Source of the DNA: Mycobacterium attenuatum
Lineage (GTDB): Bacteria > Actinomycetota > Actinomycetes > Mycobacteriales > Mycobacteriaceae
Assembly (NCBI RefSeq): GCF_900566085.1
Contig: NZ_UPHT01000045.1
Span: 1-45,777 of the forward strand
Direction: 5' to 3'
DNA: 45,777 nt
The notes under the pieces were generated by a model, which searched no databases, was not told the DNA's origin, and saw only the letters and a list, made by a program, of their open reading frames with translations. Made by a program: the position numbers and the translations under genes. Within the stretch, counting starts at the first letter, position 1. Each line of letters starts with the position of its first letter. Shown here piece after piece: positions 35,134 through 45,692 of the stretch.

Positions 35134-35982
35134 CGCGGCGGCTGGCCGGCCGCAGCGCGGTGGTGACTGGCGCCAGCCGCGGATTGGGCCGTGCGGCTGC
35201 CGGGGACCATCGGTGAAACCGTGGCCGATATCGAGGCGGCCGGCGGACGTGCGATCGCGGTGCGGGCCGACCTGACCGAGCACGACGACGTCGCCCGGCT
35301 GGTGACCCAAGCGCGAGATGCGTTGGGGCCGATCATGATCCTGGTCAACAATGCGGCGTTCACTGCGCCCGGTCGCCCGCCGATACCGGGCGCGCAGCCC
35401 CGCGCCAAGCCGCCCAGGCCGACCGACGGCAAACCCGGCTGGCCCGGTTTCCTCAGTATCCCGTTGGCGGCCTATCGCCGTCACTTCGACCTTTCGCTGC
35501 CTACGAGTTGATGCAATTCGCCTGTCCCGACATGATCGCGGCGGGCCGCGGCTGGGTCGTCAACATCACCTCGGTGGCCTCCCGGTTACCCGGTGAGGGG
35601 CCCTATCCGGATCGCAGTGGCGGGTGCTGCCCGGATACGGCGGAGCAAGGCGACGCTCGAGCATCTCACCCAATACGCAGCCTTCGATCTCGCCGGCCAT
35701 AACATCGCGGTCAACGCGCTGGCGCCGTCGAAACCCATCCTCACTCCGGGGCTGGCCTACTATGCCCGGGAATTCGCCGACACCGCCCCGGCCGATGAAT
35801 TTGCCAGGGCGGCAGTGGAATTGGCACTCGTTGATGCGGCGGTGGTAACCGGTCGCACGTTCGGCCACCGCGAGGTTCTCGACGGCAGCTTCCGGGCGTT
35901 CCGGGGGAATCCGGAGAGAGTAGCCGGGGAGCAGCAACTTCGACCGCTTGTGGCGACACGGGTCTTTGACGTGCCAGTATGA
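35130..35982 (+). pseudogene. Frameshifted short-chain dehydrogenase
   Basis: An SDR gene in pieces. From GTG 35130 (4-base overlap with the TetR stop) it reads RLAGRSAVVTGASRGLGRAA, then a stop at 35214. A second frame gives IGETVADIEAAGGRAIAVRA, ALGPIMILVNNAAF and PLAAYRRHFDLSL, ending at 35511. A third gives YELMQFACPDMIAAGRGW and VVNITSVASRLPGEGP. Then another frame carries SKATLEHLTQYAAFDLAGHN, VNALAPSKPILTPG and the tail. About 20 residues after the nucleotide motif are also missing. All SDR landmarks remain recognisable, so decay is recent. No SDR lies here in M. tuberculosis (Rv3167c is followed by Rv3166c), so it may be a lineage-specific gain that later broke. Confidence 0.82.
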
Positions 35983-36022
35983 AGAAATCCCAGGCCGCAG
36001 CGGCGGCAGGCAGGTGTGCCAG

Positions 36023-36982
36023 ATGCCCGGTATCGACAAGCCGACAGGACGCGTTGTCGCCCTGCTCCTGCTGTTGATCCTGGTCGCTGCTGCCTTGCGC
36101 GGCTATCTGCCGGCTGCCGACGGCGGTTCCCACTCGGAGCCGGGTAGCGGCCGGGCGGCGCTGACGTTCGTGATCGTCGCCCTGAGCGCGAGTGTCGCGC
36201 TGATGGCGTTCGCGATGATCGCGCGATTGCGTGATCCACGCGCGGAGGCGCCTGGTGCGGGGAACCTGTCCGAGATGCTCGGCGGCGGCAAGGGAAGGCC
36301 GAGTTGGCGGGTGCTGCTCATCGGGCTGGGCGTGATCGTGGCCTGGCTGCTGGTCGCGACGCTACTCGCTCGCCTGGTCCTGCCGCAGGAAGTGGCTTCC
36401 TCGCTGCCCCCGGCGGATCAGAGCGCGCCACCGCCGGCGTCCCGCCCCGCGGCGCCGCCGAGGCAGTACTCGCCGGACAATCCCGGACACACCCTGGAGA
36501 TCCTGCTCGCGTACACGGTTCCGCTGTTGATCATGATCGTCGTGGCGGCAGCCGTCATGGCTCGGCGGCGTTGGCGCGCCGCACCCCCGGCGAGCGTCTC
36601 CGCCGCCGACGTCGAGTTCCCGGGGCCGCCCGAGGGTCCGGAATTGCTGGCTCGCGCCGCCGAATTGGGATTGGCCGAGATGACCGATCAGGACCGCGAT
36701 CCGCGGGAGGCGATCATCGCCTGCTACGCGGCCATGGAGCGCGAGCTCGCCGACGTTCCCGGCGCCGTTCCCCAGGCCTTCGACACACCCACCGAGGTGC
36801 TGGCCCGCGCCGTCGCGCACGGCGCCCTGCGTGCCGACAACGCCGGACAGCTGGTGAATCTGTTCGCCGAAGCGCGGTTCAGTCCGCACCTGATGAATGA
36901 GGGGCACCGCGAACTCGCGGTTCGGGTCCTGCGGCTGGTGCTCGACGAACTGGCGCTCCGCACCCAGCGGGCCGTCTTGTGA
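36023..36982 (+). CDS. Membrane protein with DUF4129 domain (Rv3166c)
   Basis: A 319-residue membrane protein matching Rv3166c in size and position. Four hydrophobic segments: VVALLLLLILVAAALRG (about 13-30), LTFVIVALSASVALMAFAMI (about 48-68), VLLIGLGVIVAWLLVATLLA (about 97-117) and LEILLAYTVPLLIMIVVAAA (about 160-180). The C-terminal cytoplasmic part (about 200-319) is DUF4129-like: AIIACYAAMERELADVPG and FAEARFSPHLMNEGHRELAV. DUF4129 proteins commonly travel with MoxR ATPases and DUF58 proteins, as here. The start is the ATG at 36023, which gives the family length. The end overlaps the next gene by 4 bases (GTGA). Confidence 0.85.
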   Translation: MPGIDKPTGRVVALLLLLILVAAALRGYLPAADGGSHSEPGSGRAALTFVIVALSASVALMAFAMIARLRDPRAEAPGAGNLSEMLGGGKGRPSWRVLLIGLGVIVAWLLVATLLARLVLPQEVASSLPPADQSAPPPASRPAAPPRQYSPDNPGHTLEILLAYTVPLLIMIVVAAAVMARRRWRAAPPASVSAADVEFPGPPEGPELLARAAELGLAEMTDQDRDPREAIIACYAAMERELADVPGAVPQAFDTPTEVLARAVAHGALRADNAGQLVNLFAEARFSPHLMNEGHRELAVRVLRLVLDELALRTQRAVL

Positions 36983-37461
36983 AAAAGCTTGTCGCGCTGG
37001 GTGTTTGCCTCATCGTTGGAGTCGAGCTGCTGGGGCTGATCGTGCCGGATCGCCGGTTCGTGCTCGCAGCCTCGGGTGTGGCGGTGGGTCTGGTGTTGCT
37101 CAATGTCCGCCGCGTCCTCGGCCACGGATCATCGCCGGCCACCGAGCCGTACCACGACGATCTCGGCGACGGATTGCGCCGCTGGCTGTCGAGCACCGAG
37201 ACCACGATCCGGTGGTCGGAATCCACCCGGGCGGACTGGGACCGGCACTTGCGTCCGATGCTTGCGCGCCGGTACGAAATCGCGACCGGTCAACGGCTGG
37301 CCAAAGACCCGGCGGCGTTTCATGCCACCGGTCAGATGCTGTTCGGCGCCGAGTTGTGGGAGTGGGTCAACCCGAACAACGTCGTGCGCTCCGGTGAGCA
37401 TCAGCCCGGTCCCGGCCGGGCGACGTTAGAGGCGATACTGCAAAAATTCGAGCTGGTATGA
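36979..37461 (+). CDS. Membrane-anchored conserved protein (Rv3165c)
   Basis: A 160-residue protein like Rv3165c. It has two closely spaced hydrophobic segments at the N-terminus (LVALGVCLIVGVELLGLIV and FVLAASGVAVGLVLLNVRRV), then a soluble part with DDLGDGLRRWLSSTETTIRW, RRYEIATGQRL and HATGQMLFGAELWEWVNPN. The GTG start lies in the GTGA overlap with the upstream stop, so it is translationally coupled. Function unknown; being locked into the MoxR operon suggests it is part of the same envelope-linked complex. No catalytic motif is visible. Confidence 0.83.
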   Translation: MKKLVALGVCLIVGVELLGLIVPDRRFVLAASGVAVGLVLLNVRRVLGHGSSPATEPYHDDLGDGLRRWLSSTETTIRWSESTRADWDRHLRPMLARRYEIATGQRLAKDPAAFHATGQMLFGAELWEWVNPNNVVRSGEHQPGPGRATLEAILQKFELV

Positions 37462-37488
37462 CGCTGGTACGACGGATGTGACTTGATC

Positions 37489-38449
<961 letters not shown>

Positions 38450-38466
<17 letters not shown>

Positions 38467-39727
38467 CGCCGAATTGCGTTGGCGCGCTTCACCTCTGACG
38501 CTGGCGGTCGCTACCGGTGCCGCAGCGGCGCTGGCGGCCGCCGTCATCGCGGGTCGGTGGCAGCTGATCGCGTTTGCGGCGCCGTTGCTCGGGGTGCTGT
38601 GCTCAATCTATTGGCAGCCACCGGTTCCGGCTGTCCGGGTGCACGGCGAGCCTGAATCGCAGCGCTGCTTCGAGGATGAGCATGCCAACGTCAAGGTTTG
38701 GGCCACAACGGATTCCGACGGCCAGCCGAGTTCGGAACTGATCGATATCACGGTGTCGGCGCCTACCGGTATGCAGCTCGACGTTGTGGAATCGGATTGC
38801 CGTCCAGCCACAACGGTTTCCGTGTCGGCGCCGCGGTGGGGGCGTTACCCGATCCGGGCGCGGCTCGATGTGGTCGCGCGGGGCGGCTTGCTGACCGGGA
38901 CGGCAACCGTCGACGCAGCCGAAATCGTGGTTTTCCCGCTGACACCGCCGCAGGCCACGGCAATCCCGCAGACCGAGTTGCTCGACCGCCTCGGCGCGCA
39001 CCTCACCCGGTACATCGGCCCCGGCGTGGAATACGCAGATATTCGCCCCTACGTTCCGGGGGACCAGCTGCGTGCCGTCAACTGGGCGGTCAGCGCGCGG
39101 CGCGGCCGATTGCACGTCACGCAGCGGTTGACCGACCGCGCCGCCGACGTGGTCGTGCTCATCGACACCTACCGGCAGCCGCCGGGCCCGGCTACCGAGG
39201 CCACCGAGCGGATCGCGCGGGGCGCCGCTCAGGTGGTACAGACCGCCCTGCGAAACGGTGACCGCGCCGGGATCGTCGCGCTCGGAGGCAACCGCCCCCG
39301 GTGGCTCGGCGCCGACATCGGCCAGCGTCAGTTCTATCGAGTACTTGATACCGTGCTCGGCACCGGCGACGGGTTCGAAAAGACGACCGGGACATTGGCG
39401 CCGCGTGCCGCCGTTCCCGCAGGGGCCATCGTCATCGCGTTCTCCACCCTGCTCGACACCGAATTCGCTTTGGCGCTGATCGACTTACGCAAACGCGGCC
39501 ATGTCGTGGTTGCCGTCGACGTTCTCGACGCCGCTCCGTTCGAGAGCGAACAGGATCCGCTGGTGGTGCGGCTGTGGGCGCTGCAGCGTTCTGCGATGTA
39601 TCGCGACATGGCCACCGTCGGTGTCAACGTGTTGTCGTGGCCCGGGGATCGGCCGCTGGAGCAGTCGATGAGCACCTTGCCGGATCGTCGTCGTCGGGGG
39701 GGCGGACAGCTGGCGGGATGGCGCTGA
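38450..39727 (+). CDS. DUF58 membrane protein (Rv3163c)
   Basis: A 425-residue protein with two N-terminal membrane segments (LTLAVATGAAAALAAAVIAG and LIAFAAPLLGVLCSIYW, about residues 16-56) and a beta-rich segment to about 170. The DUF58 signature is GVEYADIRPYVPGDQLRAVN followed by WAVSARRGRL (about 195-225), leading into a von Willebrand-A-like domain (VVVLIDTYRQPP and beyond). DUF58 proteins work with MoxR ATPases in protein assembly or envelope stress. The ATG at 38450 was chosen over a GTG three codons upstream. Its start overlaps moxR3, and the next gene starts 1 base after its stop. Confidence 0.86.
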
Positions 39728-39728
39728 C

Positions 39729-40166
39729 ATGAGCATTGCTGGCGGTCAGGTGAGCCGGGTCGGGTCCTTGTTGTTCGGTCTGCTGATGGTGGCTTCCGCC
39801 GTCGTCGGGTCGCACGGGCCCGCTGTTGCCGGCGGGGTTGCGGCCGCTCTTGCCGTGGCGGCGGGGATCGCGTTTCGGCCGGCGGCGACGATTGCTGTGC
39901 TGTTGTCGGTGTCAGTGCTGGTGATGTCGGACCCGTCGCAGGGGCTTGCCGCATTGTCGGGGTTGTGCGCGGCGGGCTACTTGGTGTGCCGGCACGGCGT
40001 CGGTCTCGTGGTGGTCAGTGTGCCGACGATCGTGTCCGCCGTGGGATTTGCTTTGGCCGGGTTGGTCGCGACGTCATTCCCGTTGCAGCTGCCGTGGCTG
40101 CCGTTGGTGGCGCCGGTGTCGGTGGTGGCGATCTATGTGTTGGCCACTCGCCCGTTCGTGGGCTGA
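39729..40166 (+). CDS. Small integral membrane protein (Rv3162c)
   Basis: A 145-residue, very hydrophobic protein with four to five membrane segments: LLFGLLMVASAVVGSHG, VAGGVAAALAVAAGIAF, AATIAVLLSVSVLVMSD, VVVSVPTIVSAVGFALAGLV and PLVAPVSVVAIYVLATRPF. It is last in the MoxR3 operon and corresponds to Rv3162c by position and character. No functional motif is visible. The ATG at 39729 lies 1 base after the DUF58 stop. In M. tuberculosis Rv3161c and Rv3160c follow; they are absent here. Confidence 0.8.
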   Translation: MSIAGGQVSRVGSLLFGLLMVASAVVGSHGPAVAGGVAAALAVAAGIAFRPAATIAVLLSVSVLVMSDPSQGLAALSGLCAAGYLVCRHGVGLVVVSVPTIVSAVGFALAGLVATSFPLQLPWLPLVAPVSVVAIYVLATRPFVG

Positions 40167-40348
40167 GTGTCTGGCCGGTCGATGTTGCTGTTAGCAACAA
40201 GGGTCAACGACTTTGACGGAACTCCCACATTGATGCGGCGATTTTTCTAAAGTCTGCGATAACCGGTGTAGTGCCGTGCGCGGTCGCCCGAAGCTCGCGG
40301 GGAGGCCTGTCGCGCGGCCCGGGGAGGAATGCGGTGTGGCGACCGGAC

Positions 40349-40355
40349 GAAAGGA
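40349..40355 (+). promoter_or_regulatory. Ribosome site of the first PPE gene
   Basis: GAAAGGA lies 7 bases before the ATG at 40363 and fixes that start. The 196-bp leader between the membrane protein and this PPE gene has no other coding signal. The second PPE gene has a similar GAAGGGA element before its ATG. Confidence 0.6.
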
Positions 40356-40362
40356 CTAGCTG

Positions 40363-42231
40363 ATGAATTTTTTTGTCTTGCCCCCAGAGGTCAATTCGCT
40401 GCGGATGTTTACCGGTGCGGGGTCCGCGCCCATGCTGGCGGCGGCGGCGGCTTGGGATGGGTTGGCGGAGGAGTTGGGCGCGGCGGCACAGTCGTTCACG
40501 TCGGTGACTTCGGGGCTGGCGGGCCAGGCGTGGCAGGGGCCGGCGGCGGCGGCCATGGCCGCCGCGGCGGCTCCGTACGCGGGATTCTTGGAGGCGGCGT
40601 CGGCCCGGGCGGTGGGTGCCTGTGCTTCTGCCAAGGCGGTGGCGAGCGCGTTCGAGGCGGCGCGGTCGGCCATGGTTCATCCGCTGGAGGTTGCCGCGAA
40701 CCGCAACGTGTTCGTGAAGCTGGTCTTGTCCAACGTGTTTGGTCAGAATGCGCCGTTGATTGCGGCTGCTGAGGGCCTCTACGAGGAGATGTGGGCCGCG
40801 GATGTTTCCGCGATGGTCGGGTATCACGGTGGGGCGGTGACGGCGGCATCGGCGTTGCAGTCGTGGCAACAGGCGTTGTCCGGGCTACCGGGCCTGGGTC
40901 AGGCGGCGGCGTCGGCCGTCGGCGCGGCGGCCGCGTCACCGGCTGCAGCGCCGTTCGGTATTGCGTTGTCCCACACGGGGCTTGGAAACACCGGCGACTG
41001 GAACGTCGGTGGCGGCAACATCGGATCGTTCAACCTGGGCAACGGGAACTTCGGCAGCCTCAACCTGGGCGGCGGAAACATCGGTAACCTCAACTCGGGC
41101 AACGGCAACTTCGGCTTTGCCAACCTGGGCAGCGGCAACATCGGCAACACCAACTTCGGCTGGGGTAACAGAGGCAATCTCAACGTCGGCAGCGGAAACT
41201 TCTTCGGTAACGGGAACTTCGGCTTCGGAAATTTCTTCAGCAGCGGAAACCTGGGCAGCGGAAACATATTTGGTTCCAACAACTTCGGGGATGCGAACCA
41301 GGGCGCCTTCAACATCGGTAGCGCCAACATTGGTTCTTCCAACATCGGCTTCGCCAACATCGGCGACAACAACTTCGGTTTCGGCAACCACGGCAACAAC
41401 AACATCGGTTTCGGGCTCACCGGTGACAACCAGGTCGGCTTCGGCATGTTGAACGCGGGCCTCAACAACATGGGCTTCGGGAACACCGGCAACAACAACA
41501 TCGGCTTTTTCAACTCCGGCGACGGCAATTTCGGCTTCTTCAACTCCGGAACCGGCAACTTCGGCTTCGCCAACTCGGGTGACACCAACACGGGCTTCTG
41601 GAATTCGGGCAGCACGAATACCGGCTTCGGCAACAGTGGCTCCATCAACTTTGGTTTCGGCAATGCGGGCTCTGCCAACATGGGCTTCGGGAACGCGGGC
41701 GCCGCCAACCTGGGTCTTGGTAATGCGGGCGACGACAATACCGGTGCGTTCAACGCCGACGCGTTGAATACCGGCTTCTTGAACTCGGGCAACCACAACA
41801 CCGGCTTCGGCAATGCGGGTGACGTCAACACCGGACTGTTCAACTCGGGCGATCTCAACACCAGTGTCGGTAGTGCGATCACCCCCGCCGGCGCGACCTC
41901 GTCGGGCTTCGGCAACACCGGTACCAACGTCTCCGGCTTCTTCAACAACGGCAACGACACCTCCGGCTTCCAGAACCACGGAGACTCCAACTCGGGCTTC
42001 CAGAACACCGGCGACGGCCAGACCGGATTGTTCAACTCCGGCAATAACAACACCGGCATCGGCAACTCGGGCAGTTTTGTTTTCGGCATCGGAAACACGG
42101 CCGCACTTGGCTTCAGCTCGGGCCTGTTCCACTCGGGCCTTGGCAGCTCCGGTCTCGGCAACTCCGGTGACGGCAGCGCGGGCTTGTTCAACCAGGGCGA
42201 CAACCAGGCGGGTATCCTCGGTCAGCCCTAA
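40363..42231 (+). CDS. PPE-MPTR protein (PPE53-like position)
   Basis: A 622-residue PPE protein of the MPTR subgroup. Residues 1-180 are the PPE domain: [20 protein letters not shown], with WQG in [15 protein letters not shown], and the conserved helical hairpin. Residues 205-622 are tandem pentapeptides of the NxGxGN/NxGFxNSG type. MPTR proteins are thought to be exported by ESX-5 to the cell surface. Landmarks shared with the next gene are [18 protein letters not shown], the FNSG run and [16 protein letters not shown]. It follows Rv3162c, the place of PPE53 (Rv3159c) in M. tuberculosis. Long open frames on the opposite strand are a by-product of the repeats. Confidence 0.9.
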   Translation: MNFFVLPPEVNSLRMFTGAGSAPMLAAAAAWDGLAEELGAAAQSFTSVTSGLAGQAWQGPAAAAMAAAAAPYAGFLEAASARAVGACASAKAVASAFEAARSAMVHPLEVAANRNVFVKLVLSNVFGQNAPLIAAAEGLYEEMWAADVSAMVGYHGGAVTAASALQSWQQALSGLPGLGQAAASAVGAAAASPAAAPFGIALSHTGLGNTGDWNVGGGNIGSFNLGNGNFGSLNLGGGNIGNLNSGNGNFGFANLGSGNIGNTNFGWGNRGNLNVGSGNFFGNGNFGFGNFFSSGNLGSGNIFGSNNFGDANQGAFNIGSANIGSSNIGFANIGDNNFGFGNHGNNNIGFGLTGDNQVGFGMLNAGLNNMGFGNTGNNNIGFFNSGDGNFGFFNSGTGNFGFANSGDTNTGFWNSGSTNTGFGNSGSINFGFGNAGSANMGFGNAGAANLGLGNAGDDNTGAFNADALNTGFLNSGNHNTGFGNAGDVNTGLFNSGDLNTSVGSAITPAGATSSGFGNTGTNVSGFFNNGNDTSGFQNHGDSNSGFQNTGDGQTGLFNSGNNNTGIGNSGSFVFGIGNTAALGFSSGLFHSGLGSSGLGNSGDGSAGLFNQGDNQAGILGQP

Positions 42232-42234
42232 CGG

Positions 42235-42249
42235 AACCGGTATCCGGTT
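42235..42249 (+). terminator. Short hairpin after the first PPE gene
   Basis: AACCGG, TAT, CCGGTT forms a 6-bp stem with a 3-base loop, 3 bases after the stop codon and followed by a short T run. It may be a weak terminator or an mRNA-stabilising hairpin; it lacks a long T tail. Confidence 0.35.
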
Positions 42250-42600
42250 TACGTTGCATCCGCCGGCGCCGCTGCGGCCCGAGTCAGCGTCCCGCCCTGC
42301 GCCGATCGGTCGAGTACGGACCGAAGCATGAAAGCTTTGGTGGCGCAACCCAACACGCATTGATGGCAGCTGCGGTGTGCATTGCTGTGCCGGTCGGCCA
42401 GCCGGGGCGCGGAATCGGTCTTAGATCGTCTTAGCTCGCGTCGATGTCCGCCGGCCGCGCGGCGGCCCGTTCCCGCCAACGGTCTGAACTTTCGTCCCGA
42501 TGACTAGGGTCTGAAGGCCCTACTGGGCCGGAGGGGTTCGCGCGATGCTCGGTTTTCGCCGATCGGCCGGTGACGACCAGGCTTCGAAGGGACGGGCGCG
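42250..42600. other. Spacer between the two PPE genes
   Basis: About 350 bp without a recognised gene. It should hold the promoter of the second PPE gene. The GAAGGGA element at 42586-42592 and the following spacer serve as its ribosome site. No inserted element or tRNA-like structure was seen. Confidence 0.4.
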
Positions 42601-45600
42601 ATGAATTTTTCAGTCTTGCCTCCGGAGATCAATTCGTTGCGGATGTTTTCTGGTGCCGGTTCGACCCCGATGTTGCAGGCCGCGACGGCTTGGGACGGGT
42701 TGTCTGCGGAGTTGGGGTCTGCTGCGTCGTCGTTTTCCTCGGTGACGTTCGGGTTGGCGGGTCAGGCGTGGCAGGGTCCTGCAGCGCAGGCGATGGTGGC
42801 GGCTGCGGCTCCGTATGCGGGGTGGCTCAATGTCGCTGCCGCGCGGGCTGCTGGGGCAGCGGCCCAGGCCAACGCGGTGGCCAGTGTGTTCGAGGCCGCG
42901 CGGACGGCGATGGTGCGGCCGGTGGTGGTGGCGGCCAATCGCAACGAGTTCGTGCAGTTGGTGATGTCGAATCTGTTGGGGCAGAACGCGCCGGCGATTT
43001 CGGCGGCCGAGGCCGAGTATGAGGGGATGTGGGCGTCGGCGGTGGCCACGATGACTGGGTACCACAGTGGGGTGTCGGTCATCGCTGAGCAGTTGGCGTC
43101 GTGGCGGGGTGCGCTGCAAGGTGTGGCGGGTCAAGTGGACGGCGTGGTGTCGGCCAGCCCGGTGGCAGCTGCCGCGGCGTCGATCGTGCCGGCGATCAAC
43201 ACCGGCTTCGGCAACACCGGCGCCTGGAACCTGGGCATCGGAAACATCGGCAACTACAACCTGGGCAGCGGAAACCACGGTGACCTCAACTTCGGCAGCG
43301 GAAACGTCGGCAACGCCAACCTGGGCAGCGGAAACGTCGCCAACGGAAACCTGGGCAGCGCAAACAGAGGCTTCTTCAACCTGGGCAACGGGAATTTCGG
43401 CAGCCTCAATCTCGGTAACGGAAATCGCGGCGACCTCAACTTCGGTAGCGGCAACACCGGACCCGTCGATGGCAACAGAAACTTCGGGTTCGGAAACTGG
43501 GGCAACGCAAACCTGGGCAGCGGAAACCACTCCAGCAGCAACGTCGGCTTTGGAAACTGGGGACCCGAGAACGTGGGATCCGGCAACCACGGCTCCTACA
43601 ACATCGGTGTCGGCAACTTCGGTAGCAAGAACCTCGGCTTCGGGAACCATGGCAACAACAACATCGGCTTCGGGCTCACCGGCGACAACCAAGTTGGCAT
43701 CGGCGGGCTGAACTCGGGCATCGGCAACATCGGCTTCGGGAACTCGGGCAACAACAACATCGGGCTGTTCAACTCCGGTGACAACAATTTCGGCTTCTTC
43801 AACTCGGGCAGCGGTAATTTCGGATTTGCGAACTCCGGCAATATCAACACGGGTTTCTGGAACGCGGGCAACTGGAACACCGGCGCCGGCAACGGGGGCA
43901 ACCTCGATTTCGGCTTCGGCAACGGGGGCATCAAGGACGTGGGCTTCGGCAACGGCGGGTCCGACAACATGGGATTCTTCAACTCGGGCGACTTCAACAC
44001 CGGTGACTTCAACTCGGGCGGAGGCACATTCGGCATATCGGCTGGAAACACCGGCTCCTTCAACTCGAGCCCGAACAACACCGGCTTCTTCAACTCGGGT
44101 GCCACCAACACGGGCCTGTTCAATGCCGGCAGCGTGAACACGGGCTTCGGAAGCTCCATCGATCAACCCGGTTCGGTCTCGGGCTTCAACAACACCGGCA
44201 CCGACGTATCGGGCTTCAACAACACCGGTCCCGCCACCTCGGGCTTCCAGAACACGAACACGGGCCTCGGCTTGAATTCGGGCATCGGCAACTCAGGCGA
44301 CGGCGACGCGGGCTGGTTCAACTCCGGCAGCATCAACTCGGGCTGGTTCAACAAGGGCACCAACGATTTTGGCCTGGGCCACTCCGGTGAGCTGGTCTCG
44401 GGCATCGCCAATGCGGGTCTATTCAGCTCGGGGTTCTTCAACACCGGTGACAACCAGTCGGGCTTCTTACACGCGATCTTGCCGACGGCAGCCCTTCCGG
44501 CCTTGCCGCATCTGTCCGTGCCGGCGATCAGCATTCCGGGGATCAACACCGGCTTTGGGAGCACCGGCAGCTGGAATCTGGGCACGGGCAACATCGGTGA
44601 TTTCAACCCCGGTAGCGGAAACACCGGTGACTTCAACGTCGGTAGCGGAAACACTGGTGACTTCAACGTCGGTAGCGGAAACGTCGGCAACGCCAATCTG
44701 GGCAGCGGAAACCGGGGCTTCTTCAACCTGGGTAGCGGCAACCTGGGCACCGCCAACTTCGGCATCGGCAACTTCGGCGATCTCAACCTGGGCTTCGGAA
44801 ACCTCAACAACGGTAATGTCGGCTTCGGCAATTTCGGCGCCGGAAATGTAGGCAGCTCAAACCGGGGCAGCTTCAATTCCGGCGGGGGGAACTTCGGTAG
44901 CTCCAACGTGGGCAGTGGAAACCACGGCTCCCACAACCTGGGCTTCGGCAACCTAGGCAGCAACAATTTCGGTTTCGGCAACCACGGAAACAACAACATC
45001 GGCTTCGGGCTCACCGGAGACAACATGATCGGCATCGGCGGATTGAACGCCGGCACCAACAACATCGGCTTCGGGAACTCGGGTAACAACAACATTGGGT
45101 TCTTCAATTCCGGTGACAACAACGTCGGCTTCTTCAATTCGGGCAACGCTAACTACGGTTTCGCGAACTCCGGCAGCGTCGATACCGGTTTCTGGAACAC
45201 GGGCAGCCATAACACGGGCTTCGGAAACGGCAGCGACGGCAACTTCGGATTCGGGAATGCCGGACGTTTCAATGTGGGGGTCGGCAACTCGGGACTGGAC
45301 AACATGGGCTTCGGAAACTCGGGCACGCGAAACACCGGCAGCTTCAACAGCTTCGCCGGGGATGGGGTCAATACGGGCTCGTTCAACTCGGGCAACGAGA
45401 ACACGGGCTGGTTCAACTCGGGAGACCTCAACACCGGGCTTTTCAATGCGGGCAGCGTGAACACGGGCGTCGGCAGCTCGATCGACCAACCCGGTACGGT
45501 GTCAGGCTTCGGCAACACGGGCACCAACATGTCGGGCTTCTACAACTCGGGCACCGATACCTCTGGCTTCCAGAACGCGACCGGCGGCGCCTACGTGTCC

Positions 45601-45687
45601 GGTGTCCAAAATACGGGTAATGGCGCGCTGGCGGGCTTCTTCAACGCCGGTGGCGTGTTCCCCGTGAATGAGTCCGGCTTGTTTTAG
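42601..45687 (+). CDS. Long PPE-MPTR protein with two repeat cassettes
   Basis: A 1028-residue paralogue of the preceding PPE protein. Residues 1-185 are the PPE domain ([35 protein letters not shown]). The rest is two MPTR cassettes. The first (about 195-615) starts [17 protein letters not shown], and passes through [15 protein letters not shown] and an FNSG run to [17 protein letters not shown] non-repeat linker at about 621-650 ([20 protein letters not shown]) precedes the second, which starts [18 protein letters not shown] and repeats the same landmarks ([29 protein letters not shown]). It was probably formed by an internal duplication. ESX-5 export is inferred from the family. Its stop is 5 bases before an IS3-type element. 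Confidence 0.9.
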   Translation: MNFSVLPPEINSLRMFSGAGSTPMLQAATAWDGLSAELGSAASSFSSVTFGLAGQAWQGPAAQAMVAAAAPYAGWLNVAAARAAGAAAQANAVASVFEAARTAMVRPVVVAANRNEFVQLVMSNLLGQNAPAISAAEAEYEGMWASAVATMTGYHSGVSVIAEQLASWRGALQGVAGQVDGVVSASPVAAAAASIVPAINTGFGNTGAWNLGIGNIGNYNLGSGNHGDLNFGSGNVGNANLGSGNVANGNLGSANRGFFNLGNGNFGSLNLGNGNRGDLNFGSGNTGPVDGNRNFGFGNWGNANLGSGNHSSSNVGFGNWGPENVGSGNHGSYNIGVGNFGSKNLGFGNHGNNNIGFGLTGDNQVGIGGLNSGIGNIGFGNSGNNNIGLFNSGDNNFGFFNSGSGNFGFANSGNINTGFWNAGNWNTGAGNGGNLDFGFGNGGIKDVGFGNGGSDNMGFFNSGDFNTGDFNSGGGTFGISAGNTGSFNSSPNNTGFFNSGATNTGLFNAGSVNTGFGSSIDQPGSVSGFNNTGTDVSGFNNTGPATSGFQNTNTGLGLNSGIGNSGDGDAGWFNSGSINSGWFNKGTNDFGLGHSGELVSGIANAGLFSSGFFNTGDNQSGFLHAILPTAALPALPHLSVPAISIPGINTGFGSTGSWNLGTGNIGDFNPGSGNTGDFNVGSGNTGDFNVGSGNVGNANLGSGNRGFFNLGSGNLGTANFGIGNFGDLNLGFGNLNNGNVGFGNFGAGNVGSSNRGSFNSGGGNFGSSNVGSGNHGSHNLGFGNLGSNNFGFGNHGNNNIGFGLTGDNMIGIGGLNAGTNNIGFGNSGNNNIGFFNSGDNNVGFFNSGNANYGFANSGSVDTGFWNTGSHNTGFGNGSDGNFGFGNAGRFNVGVGNSGLDNMGFGNSGTRNTGSFNSFAGDGVNTGSFNSGNENTGWFNSGDLNTGLFNAGSVNTGVGSSIDQPGTVSGFGNTGTNMSGFYNSGTDTSGFQNATGGAYVSGVQNTGNGALAGFFNAGGVFPVNESGLF

Positions 45688-45692
45688 AGTCC

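Noticed and set aside
40899..42360. Two long minus-strand open frames (434 and 474 codons) opposite the first PPE gene, and similar ones opposite the second
   Set aside because: They mirror the plus-strand pentapeptide repeats (Pro/Leu/Lys or Val/Ala/Glu runs), lack ribosome sites and have no domain; they stay open because the repeat avoids stops in several frames.
41000..45600. Regularly spaced short repeats that could suggest a CRISPR array
   Set aside because: The repeats are in-frame coding pentapeptides without constant repeat units or unique spacers of fixed length; no cas genes are nearby.
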